A DNA stretch of 64,000 bases. It comes from JADCRZ01 sp041751095. GTDB lineage: Bacteria > Bacteroidota > Bacteroidia > Chitinophagales > Chitinophagaceae. The notes beneath the pieces are model-generated. The model was given only the letters and a program-made list of their open reading frames with translations, was not told the origin of the DNA and ran no database searches. This document shows, piece after piece, positions 8,685 through 17,223 of this stretch. How positions within the stretch are numbered: the first letter of the stretch is position 1; every line of letters begins with the position of its first letter. The stretch is from the NCBI GenBank assembly GCA_041751095.1, contig JBGSYC010000036.1:1-64000 (forward strand), written 5' to 3'. Both the position numbers and the translations under genes were made by a program.

Positions 8685-10433
8685 TTACTTCCATCCAGGG
8701 TTTTGTTTTAGTTTCGGATTAAGCAGCAATTCAGTAGTGGGTAAAGGAAACAGATAATCTTTGATTTCATCAAATACTTTTGTAACCTTCGGATGAATAA
8801 CCAGGTTACCGCTTTCACCATTGCTTAAAGCCCTGTCAGGTTTCAATGGAAAATATTGCATTCCGGCAACGGGGTTGGCTGGTTTAACATCCACAACAGC
8901 CAGGTCTTTTTTCCCATCGTTATCCAGGTCGTATTCTCCTTTGCCAGGAAAATACTGCCCGAGAAAAGGTTCAGCAAGCAGATGGCCTTCCTTCCATCGG
9001 ATCAGGTCATAATACCGGAAACCCTCCATTACCAGTTCAACCCGGCGTTCCCTGCGTATTTCCAGAACAAGAAGACCAGAAGCGTTCTTATATTGCCTTT
9101 GAAGGATAGGATCCGGAACTACTGCATTTATCATAAGTTTCGGCATGCCAGCTCTGGTTTTTATCAGATTCAGGGATATATCCGCATCCATCTGAGTTAA
9201 ATTATCCAATTCAGCTTTAGCTTCCGCATAATTAAGTAACACTTCCCCATAGCGGAAAACAGGCAGGTCGTTGGAGTTTGAATTAAATCCATCCTGGTCT
9301 GTTCCGGTTACGAATTTTATATTTTGATATCCTGTTAAAGCGTTTGAATAATCAGTAACTAAAGTGGCTGTTGCGCCAATACGCTTATATCCAGGGGTGC
9401 GCATCGTTTGTGATAACCTGGGATCCCGGTTGAGCACTTCCTGCCAATAAGGAATCTCATTGTAATTTGGCAAGGAAGAAAAAGGCCTTCCGTCTTTAAG
9501 CAGGTAAGTATTTATAAGGGACTTAGTTAATCCTGGAGCTCCCAGCGTAGCAGTAATAAAGGTGCCGTTTGCTGTATGGGTTTTGTTCAATACCCTGTCA
9601 TATACCCGTGCGAGAATATATTCGCTTGTATTTGCATTTTCAGCGACAAAAAGATTTAAGTAATCACTTTCCGGTTTTCCGGAAGTAAATAATGCAAATT
9701 GAGTGGATTGCATGATATCCTGTGAAGCCTTCACCGCTTCCTCTAATAAAGCGTTGGCAGTACTCTGTAGTTTGAACTCATCATGATATTTACGAAAAGT
9801 TCCTTCAAAAAGGCACACACGTGATTTTAACGCCAACGCAGCCCAAGCCGTTATTCTTGAAACACTTTTCGTTTTTGGAATGTTTGCAGCCGCAAAATTG
9901 AGATCGGCAAGAATGGAATCTATTACCAGCGTGCGGGGATCGCGTGCTTTATACAGCTCCTGGTTATTTGCATCTAATGTCTGGCTATACCAGGGTACGT
10001 CTCCAAACCGCTTAACTTTTTCAAAGTAAAATAATGCTCTGAAAAACCTTGCAATACCCCCGTATTGGTTTTTAATTGCGGCAGGAACATCAGCTTTTTG
10101 GTAATGGTTTAAAAAGTAATTGATGTTGTACAACTGAGACCACGTCCATCCTGCAGAACCTGCATCAGTAGGCACAACTCTTCTACCGGCTATAAGGTCA
10201 CTTGTTGCGGCAGTTTCCACATTGTCACTGTTCACATCTGCCGAGAAAATATCACTATCCGGAAGATAACTGTAAAAGCTGTTTGTATACAACTTAAGAT
10301 CATTCTCGTTATTAAAAAAAGATTCGGAAGTTATCTCACTTAATGGTTCCCGTTGCAGAAAATCTTTTTTACAGGCCGTTAAAAAAGCGGCCGTAAATAA
10401 CAGTATAAAAAAGCTGATGAATTGATGTTTCAT
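8685..10433 (-). CDS. RagB/SusD family nutrient-uptake lipoprotein
   Basis: A 582-residue lipoprotein. The lipobox is FLTAC followed by KKD, an acidic/basic stretch typical of surface-export signals in this phylum. SusD landmarks are PLSEITSESFFNNENDLKLYTNSFYSYLP, ARFFRALFYFEKVKRFGDVPWYSQ, VFRYGEVLLNYAEAKAELD, and LEIRRERRVELVMEGFRYYDLIRWKEG near residue 465. The C-terminus has the usual YLFPLPTTELLLNPKLKQNPGW ending. It begins 9 bp after the stop of the upstream SusC gene, so translation is probably coupled. Confidence 0.93.
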   Translation of the reverse strand: MKHQFISFFILLFTAAFLTACKKDFLQREPLSEITSESFFNNENDLKLYTNSFYSYLPDSDIFSADVNSDNVETAATSDLIAGRRVVPTDAGSAGWTWSQLYNINYFLNHYQKADVPAAIKNQYGGIARFFRALFYFEKVKRFGDVPWYSQTLDANNQELYKARDPRTLVIDSILADLNFAAANIPKTKSVSRITAWAALALKSRVCLFEGTFRKYHDEFKLQSTANALLEEAVKASQDIMQSTQFALFTSGKPESDYLNLFVAENANTSEYILARVYDRVLNKTHTANGTFITATLGAPGLTKSLINTYLLKDGRPFSSLPNYNEIPYWQEVLNRDPRLSQTMRTPGYKRIGATATLVTDYSNALTGYQNIKFVTGTDQDGFNSNSNDLPVFRYGEVLLNYAEAKAELDNLTQMDADISLNLIKTRAGMPKLMINAVVPDPILQRQYKNASGLLVLEIRRERRVELVMEGFRYYDLIRWKEGHLLAEPFLGQYFPGKGEYDLDNDGKKDLAVVDVKPANPVAGMQYFPLKPDRALSNGESGNLVIHPKVTKVFDEIKDYLFPLPTTELLLNPKLKQNPGWK

Positions 10434-10442
10434 AAAAGTAAA

Positions 10443-13400
10443 TTAAAAATTAAGTTCAAAGCCAAATGTGTACGTACGTTGGAAAGGATATACAAACCCG
10501 TTTCCGTTTCTTGTTTGCGAATCCGCCTCATCCATTATACCTTCAGGATCGAAAACTTTTGAAAGCTTTGTAAACTCATGCAGGTTTTGTCCGGAAAAGA
10601 AAATTCGGGCATTGCTTAAGCTTATCTGTTTTGTCCATTTAACAGGAATAGTATATCCGATCGTAAGCTCTTTCACCCGGAGATAAGCGGCATTTTGCAG
10701 GTAACGGGTTTGCTGAACGCCCAGTTCCCTGTTTCCAAATAAAGCAGTATATGCTCTCAAACGTGGGAAGTAGGCATCAGGCTTTTCCGGCGTCCAGTGA
10801 TTGTTCACAATATGGTCATACACCGGTTGATTCCAGCGATTGTAGAATCCCCAAAAAATACCTGACTCGGTACCGGGCCAGAAATCACGTTTGCCAATTC
10901 CCTGAAGAAAAACGTTTAACGAAATTCCATTCCAGTTAAACCCGGTATTAATGCCGTAAGCATAACGTGGCGTTGAGTTGCCTATCTTATACATGTCACC
11001 CGGGTTATCAGCGGTATTCTGCCCGTTATTAATCACCTTGTCCTTATTGCGGTCTTCGAATTTGATATCTCCTGCAAGGGGATGGCCGTTAAGGGCATAT
11101 ACGATGGATTGTACGTTCTTTTGATCTGCATGCGTTTTGTATTCATCATCATTCTGGAAAAAGCCCAATGTGTGATACCCCCAGATTTCTCCGATTTCCT
11201 GTCCTACATAATAATCACCTAAGAATTTATTGGGATTATCAAACCTGGTAATCAGTGAACGGTTATCAGATAAAACAAAAGACAAATTATAGGAGAAAGG
11301 TTTGTTCAATATGTTTGTATTGTCGTTCCAGCCTATAGATAACTCCCAGCCTTTTGTTGACAGATCCGCAGCATTTTCTCTTGGCTCTGCCGTTCCTAAA
11401 ACGGAGGGAAGCGTTCTGCCTTTTGTAAGCATGTTGGTCGTTTTCCGGTCATACCAATCAAAGGTTGCATTTAGGCGGTTTTTAAACGCCGAGATATCTA
11501 TTCCCAGGTCGAATGTGGTCGAAGTTTCCCAGGTAAGATCATTAGGAGACAGAGCAGGCGCTCTTATCGCTAAAGGCTGTACGCCATCTACAATATCAGT
11601 TGCTTTATATACATTCATGGTAGTATAGTAGGCATAATCAGCAACTAACTGGTTCCCTAATGAACCATAAGAACCTCTTATTTTTAAATTGTTAATGACT
11701 TTGCTTAGTGAATTAAAGAAGTCTTCATGTGAAATGATCCATCCTGCTGATACCGACGGGAAAAACCCAAAACGATTTGATTCCTGAAAACGTGAGGTAC
11801 CATCATATCTGCCATTTATTTCTAAAAGATAACGGTCATTAAAATCATAATTCAATCTCCCGAATATGCCCCTTAACGCCCATTCAGACTTCCTGTCTGA
11901 AACAGTGGGAATACCAGTTGTAAGGCTGACAGCACCTAAAGTAGGTGTGATATTTTCATCCCTGCGGCTGCTAAACGTATTGAATTTATTCATCTCCTGA
12001 TTAAAGCCGATTAATCCTTTAACATGATGGCGGCTAAATCTTTTTTCGTACTCTGTATAAAGATTTAAAACAGTATTAAAATTTTCTCCAAAGGAAGACG
12101 AGTAAAAATCAGGGTTAGAAGAAGTAACCAACTGATTGGGACGGTTTTCATATTGCAGGCGGATATTCTGGATGTTGTCCAGATCCTGGCGGACAAATAA
12201 AGTAAAATCACCATTAACCCTTAAAGCGTTTTTAAAGAAGTTGGTGTTAAAACCCAGTGTATTTTTCAAAAGACGGTCTTTGTTTATTGAACGTCCGGCT
12301 TTTTCGAGTTGGCCAAAGGTAAGCATCCCTGCCTGGGTGTAATTACCGTTAGGTGTTCTTATCGCCTCATACGGATTAGCAAATAATGAAAGATACCTGT
12401 ACACATTAAAGCCTCCGCTCACAAATTTGTTTGGCGCATCATATATACCTTCAATAAATTCCGTATTGTTAAACAACCGGAACCAATCGGTAAACTGATT
12501 TTCTATCTTAAGGCGGAAGTTGTATCGCTTATAGTCGTCTGTTGCAACTTTAAACATCCCCTTTTGTAGCTGGTAACCCAAAGACAGGTAGTAATTGGTA
12601 TTCCCTTTTGATCCGGAAATACTGATAAAATTTTTACTGAAGGGCTGTTGCTCATTATAAAATTCCCCATACCAGTCTGTAGCTGCTCCCCTGATAAAGT
12701 TGCCACTGGCATCAACTCCGAGTTCAGGTAAGGAAGGGTCCGCTTTGCGCTTTCTTAAATAATCTATTACGACAGGCATTCCGGGCTGATCCGATCCGGC
12801 AAAGCCCTTGTAAGCTTCATTTTGCAGTATTGCAGCTTCCAGCGGATCTTTCATAACCTGGGGCAAACGGGTGGGATTACTATAACCGAAATTGTTCGTG
12901 TAACGAACCTGCATCCTGTCCTTCTTTGCTCTTCTTGTAGTTACCAGAATAACTCCGAAGGCAGCTCTGGCACCATAAATAGCTGCTGAGGCTGCATCTT
13001 TGAGCACTGTTACATTTTCAACATCCTCCGGGCTTACAAGATTTATATCTCCCGGAGTTCCATCTATCAATATCAATGGCCCGCCCCCGTTAACGGATGT
13101 GAATCCACGTATATTAAAGTTACCGCCTCTTCCGATTTGCCCGTCTCCAAAAGAAATATTCAGGTTTGGAATCTGTCCCTGTAATCCCTGTGCAATATTT
13201 GTTATTGGCCGGTCTTCAAATACCTCCGCGCCAACCTGTCCGACAGCGCCCGTAAGATTGACCTTCTTTTGTGTTCCATATCCTACTACAACAACTTCAT
13301 TGAGCGCCGCGGCTGTGGATTGTAGATTTATTGTCAATGAGCTTCGGTTATTCTCCTTTACAAAATAGTTTTTCAGGGTATGCCCGTCAAAACCTACGTA

Positions 13401-13670
13401 TGTAAAAGTAAAATCGTAAGGCCCTCCCGGCGGCAATTCACTAAATGTAAAAATACCTCTCTCGTTGGTTAAAGTGGTAACAGAAAAACCCGTATTTTTT
13501 CTTTCAGCTTTCACCGACACTCCCACAAGTATGTCTCCTTTATCATCCTGCACAACGCCTGTTACCACGGAAGGAGTTTGTGCATAAACAGGGTGAACAA
13601 GAAACCACACGCCCATCAGCAAAAGAATAGAGAAAACAAGAGGGCTTTTGCTTGTAGATTTGTAACTCAT
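10443..13670 (-). CDS. SusC/RagA family TonB-linked outer-membrane receptor
   Basis: A 1075-residue receptor. A signal peptide (FSILLLMGVWFLVHPVYA) precedes a carboxypeptidase-regulatory-like domain (VVTGVVQDDKGDILVGVSV). The NEVVVVGYGTQKK junction is near residue 127, followed by the plug (IYGARAAFGVILVTTRRA) and a beta-barrel ending in TYTFGFELNF. It is the channel partner of the SusD at 8685-10433. It shows only family-level likeness to the SusC at 5004, so the two pairs probably take different ligands or derive from an old duplication. Confidence 0.93.
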   Translation of the reverse strand: MSYKSTSKSPLVFSILLLMGVWFLVHPVYAQTPSVVTGVVQDDKGDILVGVSVKAERKNTGFSVTTLTNERGIFTFSELPPGGPYDFTFTYVGFDGHTLKNYFVKENNRSSLTINLQSTAAALNEVVVVGYGTQKKVNLTGAVGQVGAEVFEDRPITNIAQGLQGQIPNLNISFGDGQIGRGGNFNIRGFTSVNGGGPLILIDGTPGDINLVSPEDVENVTVLKDAASAAIYGARAAFGVILVTTRRAKKDRMQVRYTNNFGYSNPTRLPQVMKDPLEAAILQNEAYKGFAGSDQPGMPVVIDYLRKRKADPSLPELGVDASGNFIRGAATDWYGEFYNEQQPFSKNFISISGSKGNTNYYLSLGYQLQKGMFKVATDDYKRYNFRLKIENQFTDWFRLFNNTEFIEGIYDAPNKFVSGGFNVYRYLSLFANPYEAIRTPNGNYTQAGMLTFGQLEKAGRSINKDRLLKNTLGFNTNFFKNALRVNGDFTLFVRQDLDNIQNIRLQYENRPNQLVTSSNPDFYSSSFGENFNTVLNLYTEYEKRFSRHHVKGLIGFNQEMNKFNTFSSRRDENITPTLGAVSLTTGIPTVSDRKSEWALRGIFGRLNYDFNDRYLLEINGRYDGTSRFQESNRFGFFPSVSAGWIISHEDFFNSLSKVINNLKIRGSYGSLGNQLVADYAYYTTMNVYKATDIVDGVQPLAIRAPALSPNDLTWETSTTFDLGIDISAFKNRLNATFDWYDRKTTNMLTKGRTLPSVLGTAEPRENAADLSTKGWELSIGWNDNTNILNKPFSYNLSFVLSDNRSLITRFDNPNKFLGDYYVGQEIGEIWGYHTLGFFQNDDEYKTHADQKNVQSIVYALNGHPLAGDIKFEDRNKDKVINNGQNTADNPGDMYKIGNSTPRYAYGINTGFNWNGISLNVFLQGIGKRDFWPGTESGIFWGFYNRWNQPVYDHIVNNHWTPEKPDAYFPRLRAYTALFGNRELGVQQTRYLQNAAYLRVKELTIGYTIPVKWTKQISLSNARIFFSGQNLHEFTKLSKVFDPEGIMDEADSQTRNGNGFVYPFQRTYTFGFELNF

Positions 13671-14170
13671 GCTTATAAATTTTAAAAAAGGTTCTTCTTA
13701 TATTCCGCACCAATAAATCCTGTGAATGCAACCCTCTGCGCTTTGATCACTACATTAGATACTGTGGATATAAATATTGCCAAAGGTGGATTTACACCGT
13801 TACTGATTTGTCAAGAAAAGTTTAATTAAACATTATCCTTCTGCAGGGAATACTCGATAGGGGAGCCGGAACTAAAAACTTATTAATATACCAGAATAAA
13901 ATTGTATGATGTCATAATCAGATTATATTCCGGATGTAACAATTACTTAATTCAAAGTATTAGCGATCGTAAGTACATTGCACATAGAACCATAAAACAC
14001 CTTGCCTGCCTGGTATTTAATTCTTGTAGAAGCTATCTTCCTGCATTTCGATTGAGATATTTTTTCAGACTAAAATTATAATTACACCTATGCTTAATAT
14101 CCGGTTAAGAGAAATATTTCTGTACATCATCTGTCCGGGATATATATCTTCTATACATAAACTTTCGCCT
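13671..14170. other. Spacer between divergently transcribed genes
   Basis: About 500 bp between a minus-strand susC and the plus-strand fossil that precedes the second phosphoesterase gene. It should hold the divergent promoters. I see no convincing TAnnTTTG element with a matching upstream TTTG, and no conserved frame. Confidence 0.4.
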
Positions 14171-14303
14171 TCTCAAAAATACCTGGCTGTTGCCAATAAT
14201 GGGCAGCGTGTACAAACCCTGCAGTTAATTGACGTAACGAATGAAAATTTTTTAGACAGCTTTATCATTGCTTAAAGCTGGTACGGCCTTCAATTCAGCG
14301 CCG
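14171..14303 (+). pseudogene. Degenerate duplicate of the 5' part of the downstream phosphoesterase gene
   Basis: These 133 bases align without gaps to 14500-14632 inside the next gene at about 79% identity (105 of 133 by eye). The encoded peptide SQKYLAVANNGQRVQTLQLI matches SQKYLAVTNNGQSVQSLQLI. A stop (TAA at 14273-14275) cuts the frame, and similarity ends abruptly on both sides. It is a leftover of a tandem paralogue or partial duplication, with no expected function. Confidence 0.8.
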
Positions 14304-14325
14304 CATAAACATTAAATCATATAGT

Positions 14326-16752
14326 ATGGAAAAAATATTTCTGGCATTAATAGCTGTTACCATTTATTGTAGCGGCATTGCCCAAACAGCAAAAGAACTG
14401 GAATCACGAAAAGTGCAATTACCGAATGGCTGGTCGCTGACACCTGCCGGTAAGAGCCTTCCCCTTGGAGATCTGCCTCTGAATATGGCAGTGTCATCAT
14501 CTCAAAAATACCTGGCTGTTACAAATAACGGCCAGAGTGTTCAAAGCCTGCAACTGATTGATGTGATGGGCGAAAAAGTATCAGACAGTATTGTTATTGC
14601 GAAAAGCTGGTACGGCTTGCAATTCAGCGCCGATGAAAAATTTCTGTATGCATCCGGCGGTAATGATAACAGGATTTTACAGTATGCCGTTTCTAATAAA
14701 AAGCTTGTTTTAAATGACAGCTTTCTGTTAGGAAAAAAGTGGCCGGAAGTAATTTCCCCAGCAGGGTTGGTGCTGGATGATGTCAAAAAATTACTGTATA
14801 TAGTTACCAAAGAAAATAATTCTTTATACGTAATAGACATCCCGACAAAGAAAATAATACATCAGCTTTCATTAGGTTCGCAGGCGTATACCTGCCAGTT
14901 ATCTCCTGATAAACAAATGCTGTTCATTTCATTATGGGGAGGAGATAAAATATTATTTTATGATACCAGGAAGCGCCTGATAACCGATTCTGTAGGTGTA
15001 GGTGATAATCCTAATGAGATTTGCCAGACAAAGAATGGGAAATACCTTTTTGTTGCCAACTCGAATGACAACTCGGTTTCTGTGATTGATTTGGTAAAAA
15101 GAAAGGTAATAGAAACGTTAAATGCAGCATTGTTTCCAAATGCTCCCAACGGGTCTACCACCAATGGTGTGGCGTTAAGCTCCGATGAAAAAACATTATA
15201 TGTAGCCAATGCAAGTAATAATTGCCTTGCGGTATTCGATGTAAGTATACCAGGGTTTAGTAAATCAAAGGGATTTATTCCGGTCGGCTGGTATCCGACA
15301 AACGTAAAAGTTGTGGGTAAAAAAATATTTGTCACCAACGGAAAAGGGTTTTTGTCCATGGCAAATCCTAATGGCCCTAATCCCATACAACGCAGGCAGG
15401 AAGTAAGGTTACACGAAGGTGATGCAGGACGCGTTCCGGATGTGCAGTACATAGCCGGTCTTTTCAAAGGAACACTGAGTATCATCAATGAGCCTGATGA
15501 AAAACAACTTAGTGTGTATTCACAGGTAGTTTATAAAAACACACCTTATACAAAAGAGAAAGAATTAACTGCACCTGGCCAGGCTGCAAACCCGATCCCT
15601 TCAAAAGTAGGTGCGTCATCACCCATCAAACATGTGTTTTATATCATGAAGGAAAACCGCACCTACGACCAGGTGCTGGGCGACATGCTGGAAGGTAACG
15701 GAGATACGAGCCTGGTTTTATTTGGAAAGAATATTACACCTAATCAACATGCATTAGCAAAAGAATTTGTGTTGCTGGATAATTTTTATGTGGATGGTGA
15801 AGTTAGCGCAGACGGGCATAGCTGGAGCATGGGTGCCTATGCCACGGATTATAACGAGAAAACATGGCCTACATCTTATGGCCAACGTGGAGGTGCAACC
15901 GGAGGTCTGGCGGTTGCTGGTAATAAAGGCGGTTACATCTGGGATCATTGCAAAAAAGCAGGGGTCACCTACCGCAATTATGGTTTATTTATAGCAGGAG
16001 GCAAACCCAGGCTTCCCTCGTTGCAAGGACATAATTGCAGCTCGTATGCTGCCTGGAATATAGCAGTAAGAGATACCTCCCGTTTTTACCAGTGGAAAAA
16101 AGATTTTGATTCATTGATAGCTATCAATGCTGTGCCGCAATTCAATTCTCTACTTATGCCATGCGATCATACAGAGGGCGTCCGGGTAGGTGCACCTACT
16201 CCCTTCGCACATGTGGCGGATAATGATTTGGCGGTAGGCTTGTTTGTTGAATACCTGAGCAAAAGCCCGATCTGGAATGAAAGCGTTGTTTTTATTCTGG
16301 AAGATGACGCGCAAAATGGCCCGGATCATGTTGACGCTCACCGCAGCACGGCTTATATGGCTGGCGGTTACGTAAAAAGAGGCTATGTAGATCATACCAT
16401 GTATTCGACATCTTCCATGTTGCGCACTATTGAATTGATTCTGGGCATACCTCCCATGAGCCAGTACGATGCCGCGGCTACTCCTATGTGGAATTGTTTT
16501 AATAGTAAACCTAACAACAAATCTTTTACAGCGCTTCCGGCATTGGTTAACCTGAACGATAAAAATGAAAAGGTAACTGCTTTATCTATTCGTTCCGCCA
16601 TGTTTGATTTAAGTAAAGAAGACGCTATACCTGATCTGGAATTTACGGAAGTACTTTGGAAATCGATTAAAGGTGAAGATGCTTTGGTGCCGGCTCCAAG
16701 AAGAAGCGCATTTTTTAAATCTGCTGCAAAACATAAACAGGATGCTGAATAA
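14326..16752 (+). CDS. Secreted YncE beta-propeller/phosphoesterase fusion
   Basis: An 808-residue protein with a cleavable signal peptide (KIFLALIAVTIYCSGIAQ), where the paralogue at 584-3178 has a lipobox. Residues about 35-400 are YVTN-type propeller blades (GKYLFVANSNDNSVSVIDL; GVALSSDEKTLYVANASNNC). Residues about 435-775 form the phosphoesterase domain: MKENRTYDQVLGD near 445, DGHSWSMGAYATDY, and EDDAQNGPDHVDAHR at about 659-673, with SMLRTIELILGIPPMSQYDA close to the end. Metal-binding Asp/His positions match the paralogue. It is the only plus-strand gene of the locus, and its start is preceded by a fossil of the same gene. The role is inferred to be phosphoester hydrolysis in the periplasm or outside. 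Confidence 0.85.
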   Translation: MEKIFLALIAVTIYCSGIAQTAKELESRKVQLPNGWSLTPAGKSLPLGDLPLNMAVSSSQKYLAVTNNGQSVQSLQLIDVMGEKVSDSIVIAKSWYGLQFSADEKFLYASGGNDNRILQYAVSNKKLVLNDSFLLGKKWPEVISPAGLVLDDVKKLLYIVTKENNSLYVIDIPTKKIIHQLSLGSQAYTCQLSPDKQMLFISLWGGDKILFYDTRKRLITDSVGVGDNPNEICQTKNGKYLFVANSNDNSVSVIDLVKRKVIETLNAALFPNAPNGSTTNGVALSSDEKTLYVANASNNCLAVFDVSIPGFSKSKGFIPVGWYPTNVKVVGKKIFVTNGKGFLSMANPNGPNPIQRRQEVRLHEGDAGRVPDVQYIAGLFKGTLSIINEPDEKQLSVYSQVVYKNTPYTKEKELTAPGQAANPIPSKVGASSPIKHVFYIMKENRTYDQVLGDMLEGNGDTSLVLFGKNITPNQHALAKEFVLLDNFYVDGEVSADGHSWSMGAYATDYNEKTWPTSYGQRGGATGGLAVAGNKGGYIWDHCKKAGVTYRNYGLFIAGGKPRLPSLQGHNCSSYAAWNIAVRDTSRFYQWKKDFDSLIAINAVPQFNSLLMPCDHTEGVRVGAPTPFAHVADNDLAVGLFVEYLSKSPIWNESVVFILEDDAQNGPDHVDAHRSTAYMAGGYVKRGYVDHTMYSTSSMLRTIELILGIPPMSQYDAAATPMWNCFNSKPNNKSFTALPALVNLNDKNEKVTALSIRSAMFDLSKEDAIPDLEFTEVLWKSIKGEDALVPAPRRSAFFKSAAKHKQDAE

Positions 16753-17223
16753 TGAACGTTGTGTAGTCCGGCATGATCTGCCTGAGGACATGGATTCAAC
16801 GTGTAACAAGCTTGCCGGCTGTATTTAGGCCGAACACTTTAGCAGGAAGTTTAATGAACTTATTTCACGATTTTTTTGCATTTTACCTGATACGATTCGT
16901 GCAGTTTGAAAAACCCGGGATTCAAAACCAACTTTAAACCACATAGATAAATATCAGAAGTGATCTTTTCGAAGTTGCAAAATAAACACCTTCTAACCCA
17001 AAAAAATCCAACCATGGCTATATGAATATCCGTTTTTTCAGTATTGTTAAGGGAGCCAATCGAAGCCCTAACTAAACTGTATCATTAAAAAGCCGAGGCA
17101 AAAACAGCAGAGCTCTTACAAAAACATAAACCACTATAAAGATAAAACGGTGGAAGGAGGGTCTTTTGGTCGCGAAGGCAAAGCATTATGAACAATGTTG
17201 ATGCCTTCAAGGGGCTTGCCATT
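16753..17223. other. Spacer between convergent genes, no gene seen
   Basis: About 470 bp between the converging phosphoesterase and CehA-like genes. No conserved frame, tRNA or clear terminator hairpin was recognised. Short frames here are shadows of the CehA-like gene end or random. Confidence 0.4.
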
